NCBI GenBank assembly: GCA_029817715.1
Contig: JARUPY010000605.1
Location: 1,612,001-1,676,000 of the forward strand
DNA from: Melastoma dodecandrum
Lineage: Eukaryota > Streptophyta > Magnoliopsida > Myrtales > Melastomataceae
Direction: 5' to 3'
Length of the DNA: 64,000 nt
Part shown: positions 36,535-48,534 of the stretch, piece after piece
How the letters are laid out: each line of letters opens with the position of its first letter
How positions within the stretch are numbered: position 1 is the first letter of the stretch
The notes under the pieces: generated by a model
Told to the model about the DNA's origin: nothing
The model's database searches: none
What the model saw: only the letters and a program-made list of their open reading frames with translations
Program-made: the position numbers and the translations under genes

Positions 36535-37772
36535 TGGCAACCCCGTCTCCTCTTCTCAGACGCACAAACAGGGGATGCTTTCCGATCGTAAACGGCCGAA
36601 AACACGCCGCGACAATCCACAGAAAAAGAAAGAGGGACGTTTGTGAGAGGAATAAGAGAAGATTTTGATTGACCGATCAAGGAGGATGGGGAAAGAATTC
36701 GAGACAAAATCGTGACGAGATGGATAAAGAAAAGGGGAGAAGAGTCAAGGAGGGAGGGAGGGAAAAAACGGCCCCGGATGCAAAAGCAAAAAATGGAGGA
36801 AGCGATGACGTTGGAGAGGTTATATTTATACCCGCCAGGACAGAAACCAACGACAACGATGTCCCCTTTCTCTCCTCGTCGTCGTCATCCCCCCACCACC
36901 ACCTGGTTATATTATAGTAAATTGATTTCACCCCGTTGTCCTCCTCTCCGTCATTGCAAAGAAAACGATCCCCCCCCCTCCCCAAAAAATCGTGGTGGCC
37001 AATGCAACAAACGCAACCATCGTCCTCTAAAACGTGAGTCCAACCAAAGTACTTTTCGGCAGAAGACGTTTTCTCCTCGTGTCCAGAAGCCCCCCCTCCC
37101 CACGGGGCCACGTCATGCTAAAACTTTGAGAGTCTCATGATCTTTGGAAATCGGTAAATAATATCACGTGATATTTCTTAGATATTATGAAATATTAAAA
37201 AAATATTATTTTAGATTTTATTGTCTATTACAAATATGAACTAAAAAAAAGAGTGTCAGATCGACTCAAGGTGAAATCCACTAGTAGAATCTATGCGTCG
37301 GACATGTTCGAACACAGGGGATGGCATGAAATAGCACCAGCTCCATTCCCCACGGCTGTGTCACATGCTGCTGACCGAGGAGGTGCTGGGCTCTGGCTTT
37401 GCCCATGTGTCAAAGCAACACTCACGTAGATGAAAAAACAAGAACAAGAAGGAACAAGCTGGTCGCTTCCCAAGGGGACAACTTCCCGAGTATTCAAAAT
37501 TTGAAAAGTTTGGTCATTTACTATTTCTTGTTTTATTTTCCGAGGGAGGGGATGGTACGGTGGTTTCCGATGCAAATCCCCTCGAATCAAAATTATCCCA
37601 AATGGCAGGGTCTCCCTGGCGTCATGCATGGGTTGCTTCTTCTGTTGGATCTTAGTGTCGTTCCAACGTGGCATTGCGAGGGAGATTGAGGCCCAAAATA
37701 AATGGGCCCAGCGGGTGGAGATGTCGTACTTTTTTGTGCTTTCTGCTGACGCTCGGGAGGACGAGGACGAGT
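36535..37772. other. divergent promoter region between TPX2-like and ACS10-like genes
   Basis: The two genes point away from each other across about 1.2 kb. This holds AT-rich sequence (37150-37270) and GA/CT-rich leader-like stretches on both sides. Long overlapping open frames here have low-complexity products and no family match. Confidence 0.55.
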
Positions 37773-39502
37773 ATGAGGCCGACACTTGCTTTGCAAGTCC
37801 GGGGAGGAGGTCTTGGCCTGCTCATGTGCTCCCACCTCCCCCGGAAGTCCGTCCTCCCCGCCCCTTTGTCCAGGAGAGCCGTCCCCATCTACAGGCCTAA
37901 CCACTCCCCATATTACGTCGGACTCGATAGGGTCCGGGAGGATCCCTACGACAGGGTGGCCAATCCCCACGGCGTTATCCAGCTCGGGCTGTCTGATAAC
38001 AAGGTGTCCCTATTCACCCCTAGTCTTATTACTACCCTCGATTTGATTTTGTCATTTCATTTCCTCATCCCCGCCCGGGGGCTCTCCTTTTTCTGTTGCA
38101 GTTATGTCTGGACTTGATTGAGGATTGGATGTCCAAGCACTTCGAGAGTTCGGCGATTGGAGGCGGCGATTTTGCCATGTATCAGCCATTTGACGGGATG
38201 CCTGAGATGAAACTGGTATTCTTTTTTACTTGCTCACCAGCGGGATACGGAGCATGCCTTCTGAAATGATGGGCGACACTGCAATGACTAGTTTTTGAGA
38301 TATAGATGCTAAGAAGCTACCTGGGTTGAGTCACTACTGTCACCCGATGCAATTCAGATAGCAGTGTGTTTTTGGGGTGGGCATCACCCTTTTTTTGCAG
38401 GCTATGGCTGGTTTTATGTCCAAGGTCCTGGGCGGAACCCTCTCTTTTGATCCATCTAACGTTGTTTTAACGGCCGGTGCGACTCCTGCTATCGAGATTT
38501 TGTGCTTCTGCTTGGCCGATCATGGGAATGCATTCCTGGTCCCCACTCCTTACTATCCAGGGTGAGTAGGATTGAAATTTCATGGGATGCATAAAATGTG
38601 ATTGATCCCAGTGGCATCTCTTATTGGCATTATCTTTCGATTGCAGTTTTGACCGGGATATGACTTGGCGGACAGGTGTTGAAGTCATTCCTGTCCACTG
38701 TCGCAGTGCTGACAGTTTTGCTCTGAGTATAACCGCTCTTGATCAAGCATTCGATCAGGCAATGAAGAAAGGGCTGAAAGTTTCTGGAGTTCTTATTTCC
38801 AATCCTTCGAATCCTGTAGGTAATTTGCTATCCAGAGATATGCTTTGCAACCTTTTGGAATTTGCGAGGGAGAAAAATATCCACATTATTTCGGATGAAA
38901 TATTTGCTGGGTCAGTACATGGGGATGCGGAGTTCGTGAGCATGCTTGAGATTCTTGATTTAGTAGAATACGACAAGGGCAGGGTACATGTAGTATACGG
39001 TCTGTCAAAGGACCTATCCGTTGCTGGCTTTCGAGTGGGTGCTATCCACTCCTACAATGAGGATGTTCTGGCAGCTAGCAAGAAATTGACGAGATTTTCT
39101 TCAATCTCTTCCCTGACACAGAGGTTACTGGTTCCCATGCTTACTGATTCAGGATTTATAAACACATTTCTTGGGACAAACAGAGATAGGTCCAGAGAAA
39201 CATACAAGTTGTTTGTTGAAGGTCTAGAACAATTGGGGGTGAACTACCTGGACAGTGTTGCTGGTTCTTACTGCTGGGTTGACATGGGTGGATTTATGTC
39301 CTCGTACAGTGAGAAAGGGGAACTTGAATTATGGGAGAAGCTATTAGAGGTGTCAAAAGTGAATGCCACTCCAGGCTCTGCATGTCACTGTGCAGAACCA
39401 GGATGGTTTCGTTGTTGTTTTACCACCATATTAAAAGATGACATTCCTGTTGTCATGGATAGGATAAATAAAGTTGCCAAACTTTGCAAGCATGCCAGAT
39501 GA
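37773..39502 (+). CDS. ACS10: ACS10/ACS12-like aminotransferase (ACC-synthase-like)
   Basis: Four exons, 37773..38003, 38102..38215, 38401..38561 and 38647..39502, stay in frame and give 453 residues. After a variable N-terminus the sequence reads [10 protein letters not shown] and [13 protein letters not shown] (substrate-site region). It continues [61 protein letters not shown] and [12 protein letters not shown]. The PLP-binding lysine is K290 in [15 protein letters not shown], and the C-terminus is [17 protein letters not shown]. This is the class I/II PLP-dependent fold of the plant ACS10/ACS12 clade. The Arabidopsis members group with ACC synthases but act as amino-acid (aspartate/aromatic) transaminases and do not make ACC. 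The ATG at 37773 is the first in frame after a stop at 37653. The family often has a longer N-terminus (about 495-557 residues in total), so an upstream exon is possible. Confidence 0.92.
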
Positions 39503-39897
39503 GGGGCTCATGGAACCTCCTGTTCTTAGTACTTAATGGAAAGGAGGAATTAAGCACACAAAAGTGGTCCCCCTCCCCCCAACCCAGAGGAAATGCAATA
39601 TAAATCTCAATAGGGAGTCTTTCCCGCTTTTTGTAGGAACTTCACTGTACTTGTGATCTGGAAAAAACTTCTAACAGGTCAGCCCCTGATATTCAGTCAT
39701 GAAGTCATTTTGCCTCTTATCCCATAGATGCAGCACCAAATGGCATTTCTTCTTGCACAGTCCTGTAACGATTGAATGTATGAAGGTAATTTCATTTGTA
39801 AATACTAGATCATCTGAGATATATGTACTGTATGTCAAAAGGAGAGATGGAATGGATGTGTCTTCTTTATGTAAGTAGTTGTAGCTTTTATTTTTTC

Positions 39898-40587
39898 TTA
39901 TGACCAATAAAGAGTTGTTGGCATGGAGCTTACCAGTGATGGGTTCTCAATCCCTGTTACTGCCGTTTTTAGGGCTATGCTTCTCCTTCTGCTCAGCATT
40001 ATCAGGTCTTGAAGAGTTTTTGAATGTCTCACCCTGTGTCCACCCATGATTTCACTCACGTCATCCTTGATGTTTGAAGCCCTTGCTTCTCCAAGGAATC
40101 CTGAATCAGGTGCATACAGTGGAAAGAGGTATTCGAGGAATGAAGGACCCTCAAGGCTTGTTCTGCTGATGACAGCATCCGATGATGAAGGAGATCCAGA
40201 ATGAGGGCTAGGATGATCATGTGGGGATGTTGATTTGATTGGATTGATGGAGGATTCTTCAGTTTCATAGCCAAAGCAATCCCCATTCAGTTTGCACAAC
40301 TCCTCTTCCTGTGTTGCCTCCTCCCCTTCCCTGTGTTTCGGAGGAGAAGTCACAGGCAGTGTTGAGACTGAGAATGAGGATAGTGGTTTCCCTGGTTCTT
40401 CTTCCCACATGAAGGGAACTGACGCGACAAGCTTTGCCGGAGGTGGGGCCGGCAGTCTAAATGAAGAAGTTCCAGGGTGCCAATCCTTCTTTGAGATGCC
40501 CGGCCTCTCTTCCCAGAGGAAGGGGATGGAGGGAGACTGCCTCGCCCGCGTTTTGGCTACAGCAATCGGCACCTCTCCTTCATCCAT
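39898..40587 (-). CDS. DUF688 family protein
   Basis: A single open frame of 229 residues from ATG 40587 (MDEGEVPIAVAKTRARQSPS). It carries two copies of the DUF688 signature: IPFLWEERPGISKKDW near residue 20 and VPFMWEEEPGKPL near residue 58. A Ser/Pro-rich, poorly structured middle and a basic C-terminal stretch (KTLQDLIMLSRRRSIALKTA) follow. Members are plant-specific, small and of unknown function; nothing here suggests an enzyme. The gene converges with the ACS10-like gene, with stops about 400 bases apart. The frame is open slightly 5' of the chosen ATG, so an upstream exon cannot be excluded. The product name rests on the repeated WEE-PG motif. Confidence 0.82.
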   Translation of the reverse strand: MDEGEVPIAVAKTRARQSPSIPFLWEERPGISKKDWHPGTSSFRLPAPPPAKLVASVPFMWEEEPGKPLSSFSVSTLPVTSPPKHREGEEATQEEELCKLNGDCFGYETEESSINPIKSTSPHDHPSPHSGSPSSSDAVISRTSLEGPSFLEYLFPLYAPDSGFLGEARASNIKDDVSEIMGGHRVRHSKTLQDLIMLSRRRSIALKTAVTGIENPSLVSSMPTTLYWS

Positions 40588-42227
40588 ATCCAGATGCAAC
40601 AATGCTCAGCTCGGTGCAGTTGTCTGGATTCAAAGACCCTCGGCAATATATTGGGGGCCGGTTTGTTGCAACTGCTAGAGATTGTTAGTGTGGGGATGTT
40701 GCCTAATCTTGTTCACCTGATTCACCCCTGCCCTCCCCCATATTTGATGGAGATTAGGCGCACCTGCTCTCCTTGGCCTTTGGGTGTGTTGGTTGAGTAA
40801 ATAAAACCATTTCTGCGTTGAAAATTCCAGATATTCCCCAAGTATTATACTTAGTTTCAAAATGCCCAATCTCCTTAAGGGTTTTTCATTTTTGAACTCG
40901 AAAACCTTCTTCTTCTTGTAGGGGGAGTCATTTTGAGCCTGCCTATAATTCACGTGGCCTTTCTGAAAATTGCACGTATCTCGTTCTCGGTTACTTTACT
41001 CTCCCTTCGATCACAAGCAAAAAGATTTTACCACGACTTCAGGATGACCAGACACGCGAAGATTGGGAACTGTAGTAATTTTAATGATGGGTTGAATTTT
41101 GAAAACGGACTTCCGATTTTCGGAAAGGCCCAACCCGAGCGTATATGTATGTATATTTAGATTCGAGGAGTTCCGTTATAATATAATGTTAATTGCAAAA
41201 ATAATTCACGAAAAATGATTGGAAGTTCTAAAATTTCTTTACTAATGCCCTTAAATCGGTGTTTTGAAATATCGGTTTCAATTTCTCGTAAGGAAGTCGA
41301 TAAGCAAAATCTGTTTCAAACATCAATTCTCTTAAATAATAAAATCTATTTTAAACGCCAATTTAGGGGTATTAGTCAAGAAATATTGAAATTAGTAACC
41401 ATATTTCATAAAATAATTTGCGAACCAATATTATTAAGAAACATACCTCCAAATCTGGGAAAGAGACAAAAATAATATATCATTGATGTCGCTTCTGGAT
41501 GTTGATCGAAATACGGTTGCGAGTTCCAAAATTGGGGAATATCGTCCCAAAGACGCTATTGAAAGTAACGACTTCGCTTGCAGAAGAAAGTCGCTGATCG
41601 CATCAAATTTCGTATTTGGATATAGATAAAAACTAGCATGACAAATATTCATATTAAATGTATAGTTGATTACAATCTCTAATTTGTAATAATACAAAAT
41701 GAATCCCTTGATTTGATCTTCGACGAATATTGTGGCCCTGAAGTTCTAATAAGTGTGTTGTTAAAGCCTTCGAAAATTTGTGGGGTGGTATCACTAGGGC
41801 CTTATGAGTTACTCTAGTGAGCCCTCCGAAATCAATGGAGAATACCGAGATATATCGATGGACTTTGTTGAAACTATTGTAAGCATAAACTTCTCAAGAG
41901 TATAGGTACAAGAGTTTCTCCTCTTTTGTGTGTTGTGTCGAATGCCATGAGGGAGCTCCCTATTTAAAGACTCTGAAGCATCCAATGTCATCTAGGTGCC
42001 AGGTCATGGGCTTCACCAAAATTGGCCCGATATCATTTTTCTTTTGAACCAGACTCCCCTTATATGAATTTGATTTATGGGATTTACCATATTAAGCTCA
42101 ACCATGATATTTGATCCAACATATTAGACATTAATAATAATATGAACATATATTAGAGTCTAGAAATGCCCTACTTTAATTCAAGTCTTGTATACATAGA
42201 CAAGAATTAAAGTACCATAATTTAATA
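40588..42227. other. intergenic, AT-rich, no gene seen
   Basis: Upstream side of the DUF688 gene, followed by AT-rich sequence (41100-42230). Open frames here have no family match. It could be old transposon DNA. Confidence 0.5.
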
Positions 42228-42830
42228 ATGGTTGAAACTTCTCAAATCGAGCAATGGATAAGTTCTGTAAACAATATTGGTGGAGTAGTAAAATACGTAG
42301 ATGGCCTCAAACTCTTTATTGTACAATGCTCCTGCAAATGGTTTGGCAGAAACATATCTCTTGAAAATAATAATGGGTCAGGCCAAGAAAGGTTGGCAAG
42401 AACTAGTCCGAGAAGCTTTGTGGGCTTATCGTACCACTTATAAAGCTGCAACTCAAATGACGCCATATTCATTGGTATATGGAGTGAAAGCATGGTACCA
42501 TTTGAACAACAAATACCATCTCTATGAATAGCTATACATGAAGGCTTATGTGAAGAAGATAATGCTCGTGTAGGAGTTAGAAGCTTTGTATGAAAACGTC
42601 TCGAAGCACAACATAAAATTGAATGTTACCACGTAAGAATGTCAAGATCGTTTAATAAGAAGATTCGTCATCGCTCATTCCAAGTTGGTCATGTCATATT
42701 AGTAGTGAGAATGCCGATAATTGTAACACGTCGGACTAGAAGTAAGTTCATGCCCAAATAGGATAGTTCATATGTGGTAATGGAGCATATAAGATAAAGT
42801 TCCTGAAGCGACACTATACTTAACATATAT
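42228..42830 (+). pseudogene. Ty3/gypsy integrase fragment
   Basis: Plus-strand remnant of the C-terminal half of a gypsy integrase. NGLAETYLLKII leads into QELVREALWAYRTTYKAATQ and MTPYSLVYG (42301-42490). Shifted frames then give RVRLEALYEKRLEAQHKIEC-like sequence, MSRSFNKKIRHRSFQVGHVI (about 42640-42700) and KFMPKWDSSYVVME. Stops and shifts make it inactive. No LTRs are attached. Confidence 0.85.
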
Positions 42831-45529
42831 GTTATCCCTTGTTATATGATTCCATTATAAAAATTATTAAAAAAATGGTAAAATAATAATAATAAAAGTG
42901 ATACGTGTAATACTCTTGGCCCATATGAAGATAAACCGTGAAAGTCTTTACTTATTAAATATTTCAAATGAGAATGAAATATGATGTAAAGTATGCATGA
43001 AAAAATAATCATATTTTATTCAAGATTGTTCAGAAAGTGACTAGTACACCGATAACAAAGAAGAAATAAACCACATTCATAGTTCTCACTGAAATTGCAC
43101 AACCCCTCGATGAGTCTTGGCGACCTTTTTGCGAAGTTTGTCCAGTGAGTGAAGGTCCATGTCATTAACTACCTTGGTCTTGACTAGAGTTGACAGGGTC
43201 TTTCTCATGTTTATGGTTTCAGTTCCACCTCTTTTGCTTTATGCGCATAATTTGCAAGAAGTTATGCTAGTTTTGTTTCGACTGCCTCATTTTCTAATAC
43301 CTTTCTCCATACCTAGGCAAGATTTTCACTCACTTCAAGAAGTTCTTTTTTTGTATAGAAATCTGATGATCAACTTGTGTTCATATATTCTCATGGGATT
43401 TAGTAAGACGACGAATCGATGAAATCTCTTTCTCAGTGGGGGTAGATGTCATTTCAATTTTTGAGAAGGACTTGAGTCATGAATATTCTAGAACATCTTT
43501 GATATATCTGTTAATTAAGGAACGAATGGGAGTAGAGTTCACATATGTCCATGAGGCTCATAATCTTCTGAACTTCCTTGATGATAATATGACTCGGATT
43601 GAAAAGGGTGTAGAAAAACTTATTTCTGATCTCCTCCCAAATACTAGCCACATACTTGTTGTAAGCTCGAGAAGTAACATCAACAAAGAAGGTCATCGCT
43701 ACATTATTGGAAACTGACCAATAAGATAGATGATGAACTACTCTTCTCTATGATAGACTCCTAGGCTGTGATTTGTCCGTTTTACATCAACTTTGAGGGA
43801 TACTCTCTTGAATATGATCTTGCAGACATAATTCAAGTATTGGCTCAAATGGATTATGAGTGCTTGTGTGACGAATGGCCTTTTTCAGCAATGCTTAGGT
43901 GGTTTTTGGCATCTTAAAGCTCTTTTAAACCTGAACTCGATTCAGCTTGTGATTGACACTATTCTCTTCTCATCCGCAAGTTGATAAAACCCTATAAATA
44001 AAAATTCACAACTTTTTGGGTGATATCTAGAATTGAAACATGCACACGTAAGCTCAGTAAGGCATGATAGTGTCTACTCATATATTTCTCCATGGATTGA
44101 TAATCCTCCAAATTTTTCCCACAACGAAATCGAAATAGCTACATTCAACGTCACAAGGGCGTTAAAATTTTGGGCACTAGGCTTCGCAAAAAGCTCGAAA
44201 GATGTTTGAGTTATGATCATATATATATCGTGAAGAGTAGTATATGGCTTCGAGGATAAGTGCTTTTCTTAGAATGTCTTGGTTACGCGAAGTTGCATCT
44301 TCAAGTCACTCCTAATACTTTGGAGTATATATGAATTCACGATAGATTCGAGGAGGAGTCCTCCAATAAGACTTTCCTCTTATGATCTTCTTTCGGCGGA
44401 GGCACGGGTTCTACAGGATGTTGATGTAATGGCGATCTTAATAACCAAGCGGTTGGGTGTGAGGAGTCATCTAAAGCCTTTTCATACTGTTGGTTGAGGT
44501 TGTCTCGATTAATGTCGAGCTCAATGCGGCAAGAAGTGTGCAAACAAATTTTCGGCAGAAGGATCAACAATTTTAGTCCATTTTCACTATGAGTATCTTC
44601 GTTTGCCTTGATGTACAAGTATTTGCATTTGGAAGAAAAAAATTTCTCCAAAATGAACAGTGATTTCTAAAGAAAAATAAATACAACGAAATTAAAAAAG
44701 AAGGTAAGGAAAACAATTATAAAAAATGGGAAGAGTGAATTAAGATTTGCGAACCCCGAAAATTTGGTTGGTGTATATTATGATTGTCTTTGGCTGAATG
44801 AAATTTGATTGCCTATGTAAAAAAGAGAGGCAATAAAGTTTTTTAATGCATATAAGGGAGAAGATAGCTTAATGTTACGCAACATAAAGAAAAGAATATG
44901 AACATCTACCCATTAACGTGAAACACAAAGCCATTGAATCATATCAACATCTACCCAAAATCTCAAAACAAGTGGAAGAAATGTACTGACAATAAAGCAA
45001 GTGGAATGATGGCTCTCTATTTATAGAATGGGGATGTCGGCCGTTAAAAGGAAAATGAGGATACACATGAAATTTATTTTCATAATTTAAGGAGGTTATT
45101 TAAGTTTGGCGTAGTATAAGTTTGATTGCACAAATTAAAAGGCAAAAAACTTGAGTAACCTAATAAGCAGCAGAAGGAGAGGCATCCATGTTGAAGAATG
45201 AAACAATCAATTAAAGTCGTTACAAATTATAAGAAAATTTCTTGAACATAAATAAAAGGTTAAAGATAGCAATTGGCAAGGAAAAGACTAAAGGATGGTG
45301 GCGACGTTAATATCAATCATAAATCACCTCAATTAAGAAAGATGAGATTTAGCATGCAAGTAATTGACAAGGAAAGCGAGATGAGAAGACATCCCCTTGA
45401 TTACGTATTTGGTCACATTCTTTAAAAAAATATTAAGGATTATAATAGACTACATTCTTCTAACATTGTTCTGGATATATAGGTAGAACATTATCAGACA
45501 TCTCAAGATATATTTCGGGTGAAGAATAT
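42831..45529. other. AT-rich transposon-like debris, unassigned
   Basis: No gene is supported. Minus-strand pieces near 43511-43696 and 44337-44651 are open for 60-100 codons and may be gag-like debris of the neighbouring gypsy fragments, but no diagnostic motif is present. Confidence 0.4.
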
Positions 45530-45640
45530 CTAATATATATATATATCCACGTAAATTCAATATTTTTATGAAGCATATCATCAAAGATTTTTTATGAATC
45601 GTTGATATGTTACTCTAGCATTCTTTAATCCAATTGGCAT
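45530..45640 (-). pseudogene. Ty3/gypsy reverse transcriptase scrap
   Basis: The minus strand reads MPIGLKNARVTYQR, closely matching MPFGLKNAGVTYQR in the Tat element at 54246. A DDMLHKNIE-like stretch follows in a shifted frame. Only about 110 bases are recognisable. It lies opposite in strand to the integrase scrap at 42.2 kb, so the two are not one simple element. Confidence 0.7.
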
Positions 45641-46854
45641 CACCTTATACCAATATATTTCTTCCGGAGTATGAAAGGCAATCATCTCTTCGCCTTTCTC
45701 GAGATGAACCTAAGTCGAGATCCCCCTTCTCTAGACAAGCTCAATTCAAGATGGATCTTCTTGAAGGAATGCCTAACCCGTCAGCATGCCTGATTTCTTT
45801 AATTAATCACATTTGAGCTTTTATTTAGTTAATTATTGTTTTGGATTTTTTTATTTAGGCTCATTTAGAAAATATGGTTAGTCACGTTCAATCCACTATA
45901 AACATGATGCATAGGCACAACTTTTAAGAATTATTCTCCGAATACTCAGCCGCAAAGTTCTCTCCTGAAATTTTTGTTATTTATGTCATCGTCTACTAGA
46001 ATTCCAAGCGTGGCGAGAATTACCCGAGCGTTCTCAGAATCGATGGTGTATTTATATCCGATTGTATGGCGTTCAATGCTCGTAAAAGTCTCATTGGTGC
46101 GTTCGCTGTATCCGTGACCGTCCGAGTCAGACTGTGCAACTTCTGGTGGTCTTCCTGTATGCGTAGTCGTCCGAGTCAGAATGTGCAACCTTCGGTGTTC
46201 TTCCAGTACGCGTAGTCATTCGAATCAGACTGTGCAACCTTCGGTGGTATTCCTGTGTCTGAGGTTGTCATGTAATATCGTTTTATCGCTTGTGTCGTTA
46301 GTATTGGTTATATTCTGCTTCGCTATCGTAGTCGTTTTTTTGTTCCTATCAAGTAGTCCCACATCACGCGCACACCAAATTAATCGATTGAATCTTCCCT
46401 GGGATAATTTCTTCATATGACCTTCACCGGTTGGTATGTTTCTTTATCCATCGTAGCTTTCTTTTAGGATGAAAATGCTTTTCAGTATCACTATCCTTTG
46501 AGAAGAGAACAATCTTTTTTGTTTCTTCAATGTCGATCTAGGTATGAAAGTGAATGATGCCATTGATCACCCGATCAAGAACAAATTATTTGGCACTGTG
46601 AATGCACGTGAACCAAGTTGCCTATGGTTTGGGAACCCTTCTCACTGCTTTCTTCGACGGCATTAATGAAGTTGGGCAGTCATATCTACGAAAAGGCAGA
46701 GCTTCGCACCTGTCGAGGTGGCACACAAAATCGTTCTTGGTATTGCCGTGTTCACTACCCTATCACGGGTGATTAAGAGAACAAAACACTGAAGGAGATG
46801 CTAATTTTCATACCTACCACGCCTTTGATAGTTTTGGTCCCCATGCACGTAGCC
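45641..46854. other. intergenic, no gene seen
   Basis: This includes a small repeat around 46110-46250 where 'gtccgagtcagactgtgcaacct' recurs three times with changes. A (TA)n run lies near 45534-45548. Nothing coding is recognised. Confidence 0.5.
46110..46245. repeat. imperfect tandem repeat, about 50-60 bp unit
   Basis: The phrase 'gtagtc-tcgagtcag-ctgtgcaacctt-ggtg-tcttcc' occurs three times (about 46120, 46165, 46215) with substitutions, in AT-rich intergenic DNA next to the Tat element. Confidence 0.7.
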
Positions 46855-46859
46855 ATAAC

Positions 46860-47550
46860 TGTTCACTCCAGAAGTGACCGTGGACAAGCCGGATCCAAAT
46901 ACGTCGGAAATCTCTGGCACTACGAACAACTGACGCCCGGAGGTTCGTTGAATGTGTGTGGGCGCCGTATGAAATAAAATAAGAGAGGGAGAAGACAGCG
47001 GACGAACACCCCTAAGCGGAGCCACTTACGGATGCCATCAACGATGCTTTCGGAGGGAAGCAGAAATGCATGAGCACAAAGAGAGCTTGATAGCTGGAAT
47101 GCTTGATAATAGTAATGACAATATGTCCGTCTGTAGAGAGGTCCCTTACAATGCCTAAGAACAAGTATTTATACTAAGCTAGACCTACATATATACGGTA
47201 ATGTAATATTGCACATATATTACACTTTCTTTCCTGCCGGTCTCCATGGAATATCTCATTTCCATATGAGCAATCTTGGCAACAATCTCCTTCCGAATCC
47301 TGAGAGTGACTGGAGCCTTCCTTAACTGCTAAGCTGATCGACTGCATTGTCCATTGGCCATCGCCGTAGAGTTTTCTCGCTCGCTCAGCTGACTGTCGCT
47401 TGTCGCTTCATTGTTCATGTCGCCCGTCGCAAAGGTAACCCGTCGCTTGGTGACCGTTTTGCCCAGCAAGCCTTCGCCTGGTCCGTGTTCTAGACCGTTG
47501 ATCCACAGATGAAGCCAAGATCTATGGCCTAGAATTTCTGTTGCTAAATA
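46860..47550 (-). repeat. 3' LTR of the Tat element
   Basis: Direct repeat of 58976-59712. It starts TGTTC on the plus strand and ends TAAATA (TAAACA in the other copy). It lacks about 46 bases that the right copy has near 59608-59653. Confidence 0.92.
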
Positions 47551-47553
47551 TAT

Positions 47554-47566
47554 AAGCCCCCCTCAA
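47554..47566 (-). other. polypurine tract of the Tat element
   Basis: The minus strand reads TTGAGGGGGGCTT just inside the 3' LTR, the expected place for plus-strand priming. Confidence 0.6.
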
Positions 47567-48534
47567 GGCAGACTGAGTTATCTGTCGCGCCTTGAAAAAG
47601 ACCAAGTAATTATTCCCCTGCAATTAAGTAACGTGTGCAGGCGAGCATATATCCTTGACCGTCGATATCCCCGAAGCGTATCGGTTGAGATTCCCCAGGG
47701 TAACTGTTGAAATCCTCGAGATCTCTGTTGTGATATCTTCTGTCAGAGTATTACTTTTTCCCATAACCTCGCTATAAATAGCGCTGCCCGGTTCATCTTC
47801 CAAACCACAAACCATCACCCCTGAAAATAGCGAAGCCATGAGGTTTTCCACCTTTCAGTACTTCACCCAGAGCCTATATCTATCACCTTAGCTTGCTTGA
47901 GAGCCTATGTCCATCACCTTATGAGGGTGGTTTTCAAGTTTTCCACCTTGCTTCTTCTGGAAGGGGAGAGGCCTTGTACAAATCCTCGGCGCGGCATCCT
48001 GGGTAGCATTCATTTAAGCCCGCCTTTGCCGTTTCTCAACGCCTCCGCACCCATGAGGAGTGCAGGGAAACATGGGAAAGAGGTGCGACTCCATCCTCAC
48101 AGTCTTCTGTGAGATCCGACCTGGCCTCAGGTCTTCAACTCCACGGCATCGCGAGTTTTCGGGAGACGCTACATGATACCCCTTGAAGACCAGAGTTTCC
48201 TCGTGCTGCTATATAGGCAACTCCACAGTGTGATGAAGTTTCCATTTGCAGCTAAGGATCTTCTTCATCAGAGAGAAGAACCAGGTGTATATCCGGTTTC
48301 CGTGGATGAGCCCTTCGAATATTTAGAAATACTCATAGGAATTTTAAAAGAGTGTTTCCTGGTGAGCGGAAACGTCGTTTATGAGTCATTTACGTTTCAT
48401 TCCTTGTACATTCATCGTCAATCAAACCCATGTAATGAATAGGTCTGAATGAGAATAAATGCGTTTCTTAAGTCTTTTCGCTTTCCCACTTTTGATTTTT
48501 GAATCATCATCAGTTTCCAAGCAAAGCGATGTTA

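Noticed and set aside
36677..37140. Long overlapping frames on both strands between TPX2-like and ACS10-like genes
   Set aside because: Low-complexity purine/pyrimidine-rich promoter and leader sequence without family matches.
43159..44651. Several 60-100 codon frames in the AT-rich region
   Set aside because: Possibly gag debris but no zinc knuckle or other diagnostic motif, so not named.
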